A stretch of DNA of 64,000 bases, from contig CAVTSD010000001.1 of the NCBI GenBank assembly GCA_963737365.1, forward strand, positions 992,001 through 1,056,000, read 5' to 3'. The translations under genes and the position numbers were made by a program. The notes beneath the pieces are model-generated. The model did no database searches. It had not been told where the DNA came from and worked only from the letters and a program-made list of their open reading frames with translations. This document shows positions 34,190 to 41,277 of this stretch, in pieces. This DNA comes from Roseiarcus sp963737365 (lineage in GTDB: Bacteria > Pseudomonadota > Alphaproteobacteria > Rhizobiales > Beijerinckiaceae). Position 1 is the first letter of the stretch. Every line of letters starts with the position of its first letter.

Positions 34190-35317
34190 CTAGTCGAACA
34201 TGATGACTTGCCTCACCCCCACCCCCTCGCGCAGCCGGTCGAAGCCCTCGTTGATGTCCTCGAGTTTCAGGCGATGGGTCAGCAATTGGTCGACCGGCAG
34301 GCGGCCGGCGCGGAAGAGGGCGATCATCCGCGGCACGTCGCGCTGGGGAGCCGACGAGCCGACATAGGAGCCTTTGAGGGTGCGCTCCTCGGCGACCAAA
34401 GCGAGCGGGGAGAGCGTCATCCGCTTGTCCGGATGGGGCAGGCCGGCGGTCACCGTCATGCCCCCCCGCGCGGTCGCGGCGTAGGCAAGTTCGAGCGCCG
34501 GAACCGAGCCGGCCATTTCGAAGGCGACATCGACGCCGGCGCCTGACATGCGCCTGATTTCGCCGACCGCGTCGTTCGAGCGCGCGTTCACGGTCTGCGT
34601 TGCGCCGAGTTTCATCGCGAAGGCGAGCTTCTCGTCGGAGAGATCGACGGCGATGATCTGGCGCGCGCCGGCGAGCCTCGCGCCGAGAACGACGCTCAAG
34701 CCCACGCCGCCTAAGCCGACCACCGCGACCGAGTGCCCCGGCTCGAGTTTGGCGGTGTTGATGACCGCGCCAACCCCGGTCAGCACCGCGCAGCCGAACA
34801 AGGCGGCGAGTTCGAGCGGCAGGTCGGGGTCGATCTTCACGCAGGATTCGCGCGCCACAACCGCGTGGGTTGAAAAGGCCGACACGCCGAGAAGGTGGTT
34901 GACCGGCTCAGCCTCGAACGAAAGCCGCCGCTCGCCGGACAGCAGCGTGCCGGCGGCGTTGGCTTTCGCGGCCGGCTCGCAGAGCGCCGGACGTCCCGAC
35001 GCGCACGGGCCGCAGCGGCCGCAACTGGGAACGAACACCAGCACCACGTGATCTCCGACGACGAGGTCGCTCACGCCGTCGCCGACCGCCTCGACGATCC
35101 CCGCCGCCTCGTGGCCGAGCGCCATCGGCGTCGGGCGAGGGCGCGAACCGTCGATCACCGACAGGTCAGAATGGCAGAGGCCCGCCGCCGCCATTTTAAC
35201 CTGGACTTCGCCGCGGCCGGGGGGGCTAAGGTCGAGCTCGATGATTTCAAGCGGCTTCAACTCTGCGTAGGGCGGGGCAAGTCCGGGCTGGCGAAGAACG
35301 GCGGCTTGAATGCGCAT
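34190..35317 (-). CDS. Zinc-dependent alcohol dehydrogenase
   Basis: A 375-residue enzyme of the class III-like/benzyl alcohol dehydrogenase group. ATG 35317 is chosen over an upstream ATG because the family start MRIQAAVLRQPGLAPPYAEL begins there. Zinc-binding regions are GLCHSDLSVIDGSRPRPTPM, ALGHEAAGIVEAVG and CGRCGPCASGRPALC; the cofactor motif is VAVVGLGGVGLSVVLGARLA. It catalyses NAD-dependent oxidation of an alcohol. It lies upstream of the other zinc dehydrogenase on the same strand, so they may share a transcript. A long open extension upstream of the start has no family similarity. Confidence 0.9.
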   Translation of the reverse strand: MRIQAAVLRQPGLAPPYAELKPLEIIELDLSPPGRGEVQVKMAAAGLCHSDLSVIDGSRPRPTPMALGHEAAGIVEAVGDGVSDLVVGDHVVLVFVPSCGRCGPCASGRPALCEPAAKANAAGTLLSGERRLSFEAEPVNHLLGVSAFSTHAVVARESCVKIDPDLPLELAALFGCAVLTGVGAVINTAKLEPGHSVAVVGLGGVGLSVVLGARLAGARQIIAVDLSDEKLAFAMKLGATQTVNARSNDAVGEIRRMSGAGVDVAFEMAGSVPALELAYAATARGGMTVTAGLPHPDKRMTLSPLALVAEERTLKGSYVGSSAPQRDVPRMIALFRAGRLPVDQLLTHRLKLEDINEGFDRLREGVGVRQVIMFD

Positions 35318-35499
35318 GGGCAAAAGGCTCGGGATCAGGTCGGGGAGGTCGAAACGCCAATGCTGGGCGAGATCCGCGGCCAGGGCAACCGGAAAATGAA
35401 GCCGCCGCGAGGCTGCTCTTGCACGGCGGATGGCCCCGCGCCACATACGCGTGAAGCCTGCTTCGTCCCTAAAGCGGGCCGCGCCCGGAGCTTACGCCC

Positions 35500-35760
35500 A
35501 TGCCTCAGACCAACACCCGCTTTTTCGACGATCTCTCGCGCCTTATGACCGACGCGGCGGGCCTTGCCGACGGCGCCAAACGCGAGGCGCAGACGTTCGC
35601 CCGCTCGCAGATGGAGCGCATGATGTCGGGCATGAACGTCGTTACCCGCGAGGAGTTCGAGGCGGTCAAGGAGATGGCGGCGCGGGCGCGGGACGAGAAC
35701 GAGAAGCTTGCCGCAAGGATCGCCGCGCTCGAGGCGAGGCTCAACGAGCCAAGGCTTTGA
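35500..35760 (+). CDS. ubiK: Accessory factor UbiK family protein
   Basis: An 86-residue protein of the BMFP/UbiK family. It begins with a helical segment (TRFFDDLSRLMTDAAGLADG), then ARSQMERMMSGMNVVTREEF, and ends in a coiled coil (KLAARIAALEARLNE) that gives trimers. UbiK binds UbiJ and membrane lipids and helps the ubiquinone-synthesis complex. It is a stand-alone gene between the dehydrogenases and a YbjN protein. The size is normal. Confidence 0.88.
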   Translation: MPQTNTRFFDDLSRLMTDAAGLADGAKREAQTFARSQMERMMSGMNVVTREEFEAVKEMAARARDENEKLAARIAALEARLNEPRL

Positions 35761-35930
35761 TCCAACTCGCGTTCCGTTAGCAGAGTCTTGATTCCGTTTA
35801 CTGTTTTTGTGGACCCATAAGAGTCATCGGTTTACGAACGGGTGCGAATCAGCAAGGTTGTAGTGGGTTGCGCGGCTCAAGGGTCGAGGCGGCCTCTGCT
35901 TCGTTCCTCGTTTCCCGCGAAAGACCTGTG

Positions 35931-36434
35931 ATGAACCTCATTGAAACCGACGCTGGCGAGCGTCGCGAGCATCCTGTCGACGTCGTCGAGCGATTGGCCG
36001 CGGTCAACGAATGGACCTTTGATCGGGCCGAGACGGACGAGATTTCTATCCTGGTCTCGGGCAAGTTCGCCAATTACGACGTGGCCTTCACCTGGCTGCC
36101 GGATATGGAATCCCTGCATGTCAGCTGCTCGTTCGACCTCAAGACGCCTGCGCACAAGCGCGCCGCGATCGGCGAACTGACGCAGCTCATCAATGAACAA
36201 TTGTGGCTTGGGCATTTCGACCAGTGGAGCCAGCAGGACGTGGTGATGTTTCGCCACGCCTTGTGCCTGGCGGGAGGCGCGGGCGCGAACGACGCGCAGT
36301 GCACGGCCGTGGTCAATGCCGCTCTTGAAGCCTGCGAGACCTATTATCAGGCGTTCCAGTTTGTCCTCTGGGCGAACCGCCAACCGCGCGAGGCGATGGC
36401 CTTCGCGACCTTCGAGACGCGCGGAGCCGCCTGA
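35931..36434 (+). CDS. YbjN domain-containing protein
   Basis: A 167-residue protein with the YbjN fold, related to type III secretion chaperones in shape. ATG 35931 is chosen (GTG 35928 is adjacent). Blocks are PVDVVERLAAVNEWTFDRAE, FTWLPDMESLHVSCSFDLK and LINEQLWLGHFDQWSQQDVV, followed by FRHALCLAGG. The function is unknown; many alphaproteobacteria carry this gene at one copy near pyrroline-carboxylate reductase or rpmF-like core genes. It has no signal peptide and should be cytoplasmic. Confidence 0.85.
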   Translation: MNLIETDAGERREHPVDVVERLAAVNEWTFDRAETDEISILVSGKFANYDVAFTWLPDMESLHVSCSFDLKTPAHKRAAIGELTQLINEQLWLGHFDQWSQQDVVMFRHALCLAGGAGANDAQCTAVVNAALEACETYYQAFQFVLWANRQPREAMAFATFETRGAA

Positions 36435-36485
36435 AGCCGGCGCCGCGCTGGATCGGGAGGTCCGTCCCGGCTACTTGGTCGCGAC

Positions 36486-36910
36486 ATGTTTCCGCGCCTG
36501 CGTTCAGCCACCACGCTCGACCTGCCGCGCATTCACGAGGTGCGGCATGGAACCGCTGAAAATCGGCTTGACGACCCTTCCCTCGTCACGCCCGCGGAAG
36601 TCGAGTGGTATCTTAACGAGGCGATTTTCCTCGTTTCGGAGGATGAAGCTGCGATCCAGGGCTTCACCTGCGCAAACCATCAGACAGGTTACGTTTGGGC
36701 GCTGTTCGTGATCGACGGCGCTCAGGGACGCGGTCACGGGACGGCGCTCCTGAACGAAGCGATTGAGCGTTTCCGGCAGGCCGGACACCGGCAGGCGTTC
36801 CTGACCACAGGCAAAGACACCAAGGCGGGGCGGCCTTCTATCGTTCAAGGGGGTGGATGCAAACAGGCGTCGAGAGGCGCGGTGAGGCGGTTTTCCGTCT
36901 ATGGCTTTAA
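36486..36910 (+). pseudogene. GNAT family N-acetyltransferase with a frameshift
   Basis: From ATG 36486 the protein reads as a GNAT acetyltransferase: LRSATTLDLPRIHEVRHG, then the acetyl-CoA-binding loop LFVIDGAQGRGHGTALLNEA and RQAFLTTGKDTKA. The expected final segment AFYRSRGWMQTGVERRGEAV, followed by FRLWL and a TAA stop at 36908-36910, is in another frame; about one base is missing in the GGGG run near 36827-36830. In the actual frame the ORF misses the stop and runs on, in frame, into rpmF. A natural gene of about 141 residues is implied, broken or misassembled. Confidence 0.8.
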
Positions 36911-36998
36911 CGACTGGCGTTCCGGCTCGATTGCGTGTAAGAGCCGCGCCTTCTCATTCACGGGCCAGCCGCCCGACTTTCGATTGGAGTTTAGTTCA

Positions 36999-37193
36999 AT
37001 GGCCGTTCCCAGACGCAAAACGTCGCCCTCACGCCGCGGCATGCGCCGCTCCGCCGACGCGCTCAAGGCGCCGACCTATGTCGAGGACAAGGATTCGGGC
37101 GAACTGCGCCGCCCCCATCACATCGACCTCAAGACTGGCATGTATCGCGGCCGCCAGGTTCTAAAGCCGAAATCCAAGACCGTCGACGCCTGA
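36999..37193 (+). CDS. rpmF: 50S ribosomal protein L32
   Basis: A 64-residue protein: MAVPRRKTSPSRRGMRRSAD then LKAPTYVEDKDSGELRRPHH. This is the alphaproteobacterial L32, which lacks the zinc cysteines of other groups. ATG 36999 has GGAG ten bases upstream and matches the family start. It is part of the large ribosomal subunit near the peptidyl transferase centre. The upstream GNAT frame reads through in register and could lead a gene caller to extend this gene wrongly to 235 residues. Confidence 0.96.
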   Translation: MAVPRRKTSPSRRGMRRSADALKAPTYVEDKDSGELRRPHHIDLKTGMYRGRQVLKPKSKTVDA

Positions 37194-37410
37194 GCTTCCT
37201 CCCGCGGAGGAGACAGTAGGCTAAAGCCCGACACGGCACGAGGCGCTGGACGCGCTTGCGTCTTCTCCCGCCGAGAGGAGGCGCGCCTCAACTACATTAC
37301 CAAGCTTTCATGTTAGCGCCATCGTGTGTTTAGGCGATCGAGCGCATTCTCTCCATCGTGCGGTGGCGGGACAGTCTCCGCGGCAATTGTTGAGATGCTC
37401 GGAGCTTTTG

Positions 37411-38925
37411 ATGTCGTTGAATCGACCCCCTTATTCCCTCCGTGGAGCGCTTTTGGGCGCTGTCGCGCTCGCGGCCCTCGCTGGCGTCGCGGCCGAAACC
37501 TCGATCGCTCCCGTGTCCGCCGACACGACCACGCAAGCGACGACCGTCCAAGCGCCTGCCGGCCCGGCCTCGTTCGCCGATGTCGTGGACCGGGTGAAGC
37601 CAGCCGTCGTTTCGGTCAAGGTCAAGCTCTCGGACGCCGACCAGGTTGATGACGACGATTCGGACTCGGCGCCGACAATGCCCGACATCCCGAAAAACAG
37701 CCCGTTCTATCATTTCTTCCGCCACTTCGGCATGCCGGAGGGCAACAACAATGGTGAAGGCGACCACGCGCCGCGCCATCATTTCTCGCAAGCCCAGGGC
37801 TCCGGATTCTTCATTTCGGCCGACGGCTACATTGTGACGAACGATCATGTCGTCGATCACGCGACGGAAGTGACCATCACGACCGCCGACGGCAAGTCGA
37901 TGCCCGCCAAGGTGATCGGCGTCGACACGAAAACCGACCTCGCGCTCTTGAAGGCGCAGGGCTCCGATTTTCCTTACGTCACGTTCGCCCCTCATACGCC
38001 GCGCGTCGGCGATTGGGTGATCGCGGTCGGCAACCCGTTCGGCCTCGGCGGAACCGTGACCGCCGGCATCGTTTCGGCGCGGGGACGCGACATCGGCTCG
38101 GGACCCTATGACGACTTCCTGCAGATCGACGCGCCGGTCAATCACGGCAATTCCGGTGGCCCCACCTTCAACGCCGAGGGCCAGGTGGTCGGCGTCAACA
38201 CCGCGATCTTCTCGCCGTCGGGCGGCAGCGTCGGCATCGGCTTCGCCATCGCCAGCGACGTCGTCAAGAACGTCGTGCAGCAGCTCAAGGACAACGGCTC
38301 GGTCACGCGTGGCTGGATCGGCGTCCAGATTCAGAATGTGACCGCGGATCTGGCCGATGATCTCGGCCTCAAGGAGCAGACCGGCGCGCTGGTGGCGGCG
38401 GCCCAGAAGGATTCGCCCGCGGCAGCAGCCGGCGTGAAGAGCGGCGACGTCATCACTACTGTTGACGGCGAGACCGTCGCCGACCCGCACGATCTCGCCC
38501 GCCGGATCGCGGCGCTTGGTCCGAAGAAGACCGTCAAGCTCGGGCTCATCCGGAACGGCTCGCCGATGACCATCGACGTGACCCTCGGGACTATGCCCGC
38601 CGACAAGACGGCGGCTGCGGAAACGCGAAACTCGGATGACGAAAACGGAGCGTCTGCGCTGGCCAAGCTCGGACTGACCTTGCGCCCAGCGCACGGACAG
38701 GAAGGCGTCGTCGTCGCGGAAGTCGATCCGGATGGCGCGGCCGCGGACAAGGGCCTGAAGCAGGGCGATGTGATCCTCGAGGTCGCGGGCAAGTCGGTCA
38801 GTCGGCCGGCGGACGTCGCCGAGGCGATCGACGCGGCCAAGTCGGGCGGCAAGAAGTCCGTGCTCGTGCGTGTCAAGTCTAACGATGGAGAGCACTATCT
38901 GACGCTGCCAACGCGCGCGTCTTAA
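37411..38925 (+). CDS. Do family (HtrA/DegP-like) periplasmic serine endopeptidase
   Basis: A 504-residue protease and chaperone for misfolded envelope proteins. The start is ATG 37411 with GGAG ten bases upstream, giving a signal or anchor segment (GALLGAVALAALAGVAAE). The trypsin-like triad is His146 (VTNDHVVDHA), Asp176 (TKTDLALLK) and Ser248 (NHGNSGGP). Two PDZ domains follow (about 290-390 and 410-504, with GVKSGDVITTVDGETV and GLKQGDVILEVAGKSV). It is followed by a two-component system and glnE, a conserved order in Hyphomicrobiales; a terminator separates it from the regulator. Confidence 0.94.
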   Translation: MSLNRPPYSLRGALLGAVALAALAGVAAETSIAPVSADTTTQATTVQAPAGPASFADVVDRVKPAVVSVKVKLSDADQVDDDDSDSAPTMPDIPKNSPFYHFFRHFGMPEGNNNGEGDHAPRHHFSQAQGSGFFISADGYIVTNDHVVDHATEVTITTADGKSMPAKVIGVDTKTDLALLKAQGSDFPYVTFAPHTPRVGDWVIAVGNPFGLGGTVTAGIVSARGRDIGSGPYDDFLQIDAPVNHGNSGGPTFNAEGQVVGVNTAIFSPSGGSVGIGFAIASDVVKNVVQQLKDNGSVTRGWIGVQIQNVTADLADDLGLKEQTGALVAAAQKDSPAAAAGVKSGDVITTVDGETVADPHDLARRIAALGPKKTVKLGLIRNGSPMTIDVTLGTMPADKTAAAETRNSDDENGASALAKLGLTLRPAHGQEGVVVAEVDPDGAAADKGLKQGDVILEVAGKSVSRPADVAEAIDAAKSGGKKSVLVRVKSNDGEHYLTLPTRAS

Positions 38926-38934
38926 GTTTATTCG

Positions 38935-38961
38935 GCGTCCGACGGGTACGCCCTCGGACGC
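38935..38961. repeat. Hairpin just after the HtrA-like gene
   Basis: GCGTCCGA (38935-38942) pairs with TCGGACGC (38954-38961), with inner GGG/CCC pairing. It lies ten bases after the stop codon. With no T run after it, it may protect the 3' end of the message or help termination. Confidence 0.45.
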
Positions 38962-39074
38962 AGAGATGAGATTGGCGGAAGGGAATATGGGCACGTCCCC
39001 GGCCCAGCGCATAGCGCGCCCTTTCGTCAAAGTCGGCGTCGCACACCCCCCGCCCGCGCAACTCCGGCAAAAGT

Positions 39075-39118
39075 GGCGGCAGGTCCCAATCCCCCGCGGG
39101 CCTGCCGCCATCTTTTTT
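39075..39118 (+). terminator. Intrinsic terminator between the HtrA-like gene and the response regulator
   Basis: GGCGGCAGG (39075-39083) pairs exactly with CCTGCCGCC (39101-39109), followed by ATCTTTTTTC. This is a strong rho-independent terminator, about 150 bases after the protease gene and 26 bases before the regulator start, so the regulator promoter must lie in or near this short stretch, or transcription must read through. Confidence 0.7.
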
Positions 39119-39143
39119 CGCCTTAGCGCCTGGGTTTCGCTAT

Positions 39144-39836
39144 ATGTCCGACATGCGCATCCTCATTATCGAAGACGATCGCGACGCGGCTGCGTATCTC
39201 GCGAAGGCGTTCCGAGAAGCCGGACATGTCGCTGACCAGGCGAATGACGGGGTCACAGGCTACGATTTGGCGCTCGAAGGCGCTTATGACGTCGCCATCG
39301 TCGACCGCATGTTGCCTAAAATGGACGGCCTCACGCTGGTCGGCGCCTTGCGCGAGCAGAAGAACGAGACCCCGGTCCTGATTCTATCGGCGCTCGGCCA
39401 GGTCGACGACCGGGTCAAGGGCCTGCGCGCCGGCGGCGACGATTATCTGTCAAAGCCATATGCGTTCTCCGAGCTTCTGGCCCGGGTTGAAGCGCTGTCG
39501 CGTCGCGGCACCAAAGGCGCGCCGGAGGAGACGGTGCTCAGGGTGGCCGACCTGACGCTCGACCGGCTGTCGCATAAGGTTACGCGCCGGGCCGAGGAAA
39601 TCGTCTTGCAGCCGCGCGAGTTCCGTCTGCTCGAATTTCTGATGCAGAACGCCGGCAAGGTGGTCACGCGCACCATGCTGCTCGAACATGTCTGGGACTA
39701 TCACTTCGATCCGCAGACCAATGTGATCGACGTGCATGTGTCGCGCCTGCGCGCCAAGATCGATCGCGACTTCGACGCGCCGCTGCTCAGCACGGTTCGC
39801 GGCGCCGGTTACATGATTCGTGACGGCGCTCGGTAA
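39144..39836 (+). CDS. OmpR-family response regulator
   Basis: A 230-residue regulator. The receiver domain has acidic residues Asp11-Asp12 (ILIIEDDRDAAAYL), the phospho-acceptor Asp54 (AIVDRMLPKMDG) and the conserved lysine in DDYLSKPYAFSELLAR. A winged-helix DNA-binding domain fills the C-terminal half (LQPREFRLLEFLMQNAGKVV, then VIDVHVSRLRAKI). ATG 39144 gives MSDMRIL. It overlaps the histidine kinase gene by 17 bases, so the two are coupled. Its place behind the HtrA-like gene suggests a role in envelope stress. Confidence 0.94.
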   Translation: MSDMRILIIEDDRDAAAYLAKAFREAGHVADQANDGVTGYDLALEGAYDVAIVDRMLPKMDGLTLVGALREQKNETPVLILSALGQVDDRVKGLRAGGDDYLSKPYAFSELLARVEALSRRGTKGAPEETVLRVADLTLDRLSHKVTRRAEEIVLQPREFRLLEFLMQNAGKVVTRTMLLEHVWDYHFDPQTNVIDVHVSRLRAKIDRDFDAPLLSTVRGAGYMIRDGAR

Positions 39837-41277
39837 GCTCTTCGGAGCCACAGCGTTTCGGCTCGCGCTGGCGATCCTCCTTCTCAGCGCGATCGGCGCT
39901 GGCATCGTCCTCACCGTCATCGCCTGGCAAGTCGTTTCGGTGGTGGACAGGGAGATCGCGCGCACCATCGACGTGGAGTCGCAGGGCCTCATCGACGCCT
40001 TCGACAATGCAGGCATAAGACGGCTCGAAGCCGTCATCGAGGCGCGCAAACGCGAGCCCGGCTCCTCCCTTTACCTGCTCACCAACCCGATCGGCGAACC
40101 GCTCGCCGGCAATGTCGATCAGATTCCCGCCGAGGTGCTGCTGCACCCGGGCTTTGTGCCCATCATCTATCGCGGCAGCGGGAGCAGTGACCGGGGGCGG
40201 CAGGCGCTGGTGGGCGTTTATATATTGCCGGGCGGCTTCCGCCTGCTGATCGGCCATGACCTCGGCGACCGGGCCCGCATCGGCAAGGTGATGGTGCGCG
40301 CGCTGGCGCTCTCGCTCGTGTTCTTCGCCGTCTTGGGGGCGGCAGGCGCTCTCTTCGTCGCCCGGCGGGTGCTCAAGCGCATCGACGACATCAACACCTC
40401 GGCGCACGGGATCATGGCGGGCGACCTGACCCGTCGCCTGCCGGTGTCCGGCTCGGGCGATGAATTGGACCGGCTGGCTGAAGGCCTGAACGAGATGCTC
40501 GGACGCATTTCCGAGCTGATGGCGGGACTGCGGGAGGTTTCCGACAACATCGCGCATGACTTGCGCACCCCTCTCACCCGGCTACGCAACCACGCTGAGG
40601 CGGCGCTCGCGTTTGGGGGCGACGCCGCGACCTATCGTCAGGCGCTTGAGAAGACGATCGAGGAATCGGATCAGCTGATTCGAGTCTTCAACGCCCTCTT
40701 GTTGATCGCACGCGCGGAAGCGGGCGGCGACCTGGGGCCGCTTCAGCCATTCGATGTCGGCGAGGCGGCGAGGAGCGTCGCTGAGCTCTACGAACCGATC
40801 GCCGAAGAAGAAGGCGTGACTTTGGTTGTTCATGTCGAAGATGGGCTCATGGTCCGGGGCAATCGCGAACTGATCGGCCAGGCGGTCGCCAATCTCGTCG
40901 ACAACGCGCTCAAATATGGCGCTTCCGGAAGGGGTGTTGGCGACGTTCGGTCGAAGCCGGATGTCGTTATTACCGCACGGCGCGCGGGCAAATCCGTAGA
41001 GCTCACGGTCGCCGACCGCGGTCCTGGAATTGAGCCGGCGGATCGGGTGCGGGTGCTCGATCGATTTGTTCGGCTGGAAGGCTCGCGTTCGCGGCCGGGC
41101 TCCGGCTTGGGGCTTTCGCTCGCCGCGGCGGTCGTGCGCATGCATGGCGGAACGGTCGACCTCGAGGACAATCAGCCCGGGCTTCGCGTGCGCCTCACCT
41201 TGCCAGCAGCGGCGGACGAACGGCCTCAACCGCTGCCCGTCGCCGAGCTGGTCTTGAATGACCGTAACGCTCGCTGA
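39820..41277 (+). CDS. Sensor histidine kinase
   Basis: A 485-residue inner-membrane kinase from a GTG start. It has membrane helices at about 14-36 and 160-181 around a periplasmic sensor, then a HAMP domain, then the H-box with His246 (DNIAHDLRTPLTRLRNH). N, G1 and G2 boxes of the ATPase domain follow (AVANLVDNALKYGA, VADRGPGIEP and PGSGLGLSLAAAVVRMHGG). It would phosphorylate the response regulator encoded just upstream. The 3' end overlaps glnE by 20 bases, an arrangement that could tie glnE expression to this operon. Confidence 0.94.
   Translation: MTALGKLFGATAFRLALAILLLSAIGAGIVLTVIAWQVVSVVDREIARTIDVESQGLIDAFDNAGIRRLEAVIEARKREPGSSLYLLTNPIGEPLAGNVDQIPAEVLLHPGFVPIIYRGSGSSDRGRQALVGVYILPGGFRLLIGHDLGDRARIGKVMVRALALSLVFFAVLGAAGALFVARRVLKRIDDINTSAHGIMAGDLTRRLPVSGSGDELDRLAEGLNEMLGRISELMAGLREVSDNIAHDLRTPLTRLRNHAEAALAFGGDAATYRQALEKTIEESDQLIRVFNALLLIARAEAGGDLGPLQPFDVGEAARSVAELYEPIAEEEGVTLVVHVEDGLMVRGNRELIGQAVANLVDNALKYGASGRGVGDVRSKPDVVITARRAGKSVELTVADRGPGIEPADRVRVLDRFVRLEGSRSRPGSGLGLSLAAAVVRMHGGTVDLEDNQPGLRVRLTLPAAADERPQPLPVAELVLNDRNAR

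Noticed and set aside
37330..39111. 593-codon minus-strand frame opposite the HtrA-like gene
   Set aside because: It covers a well-supported protease with triad and PDZ domains and shows no family features of its own.
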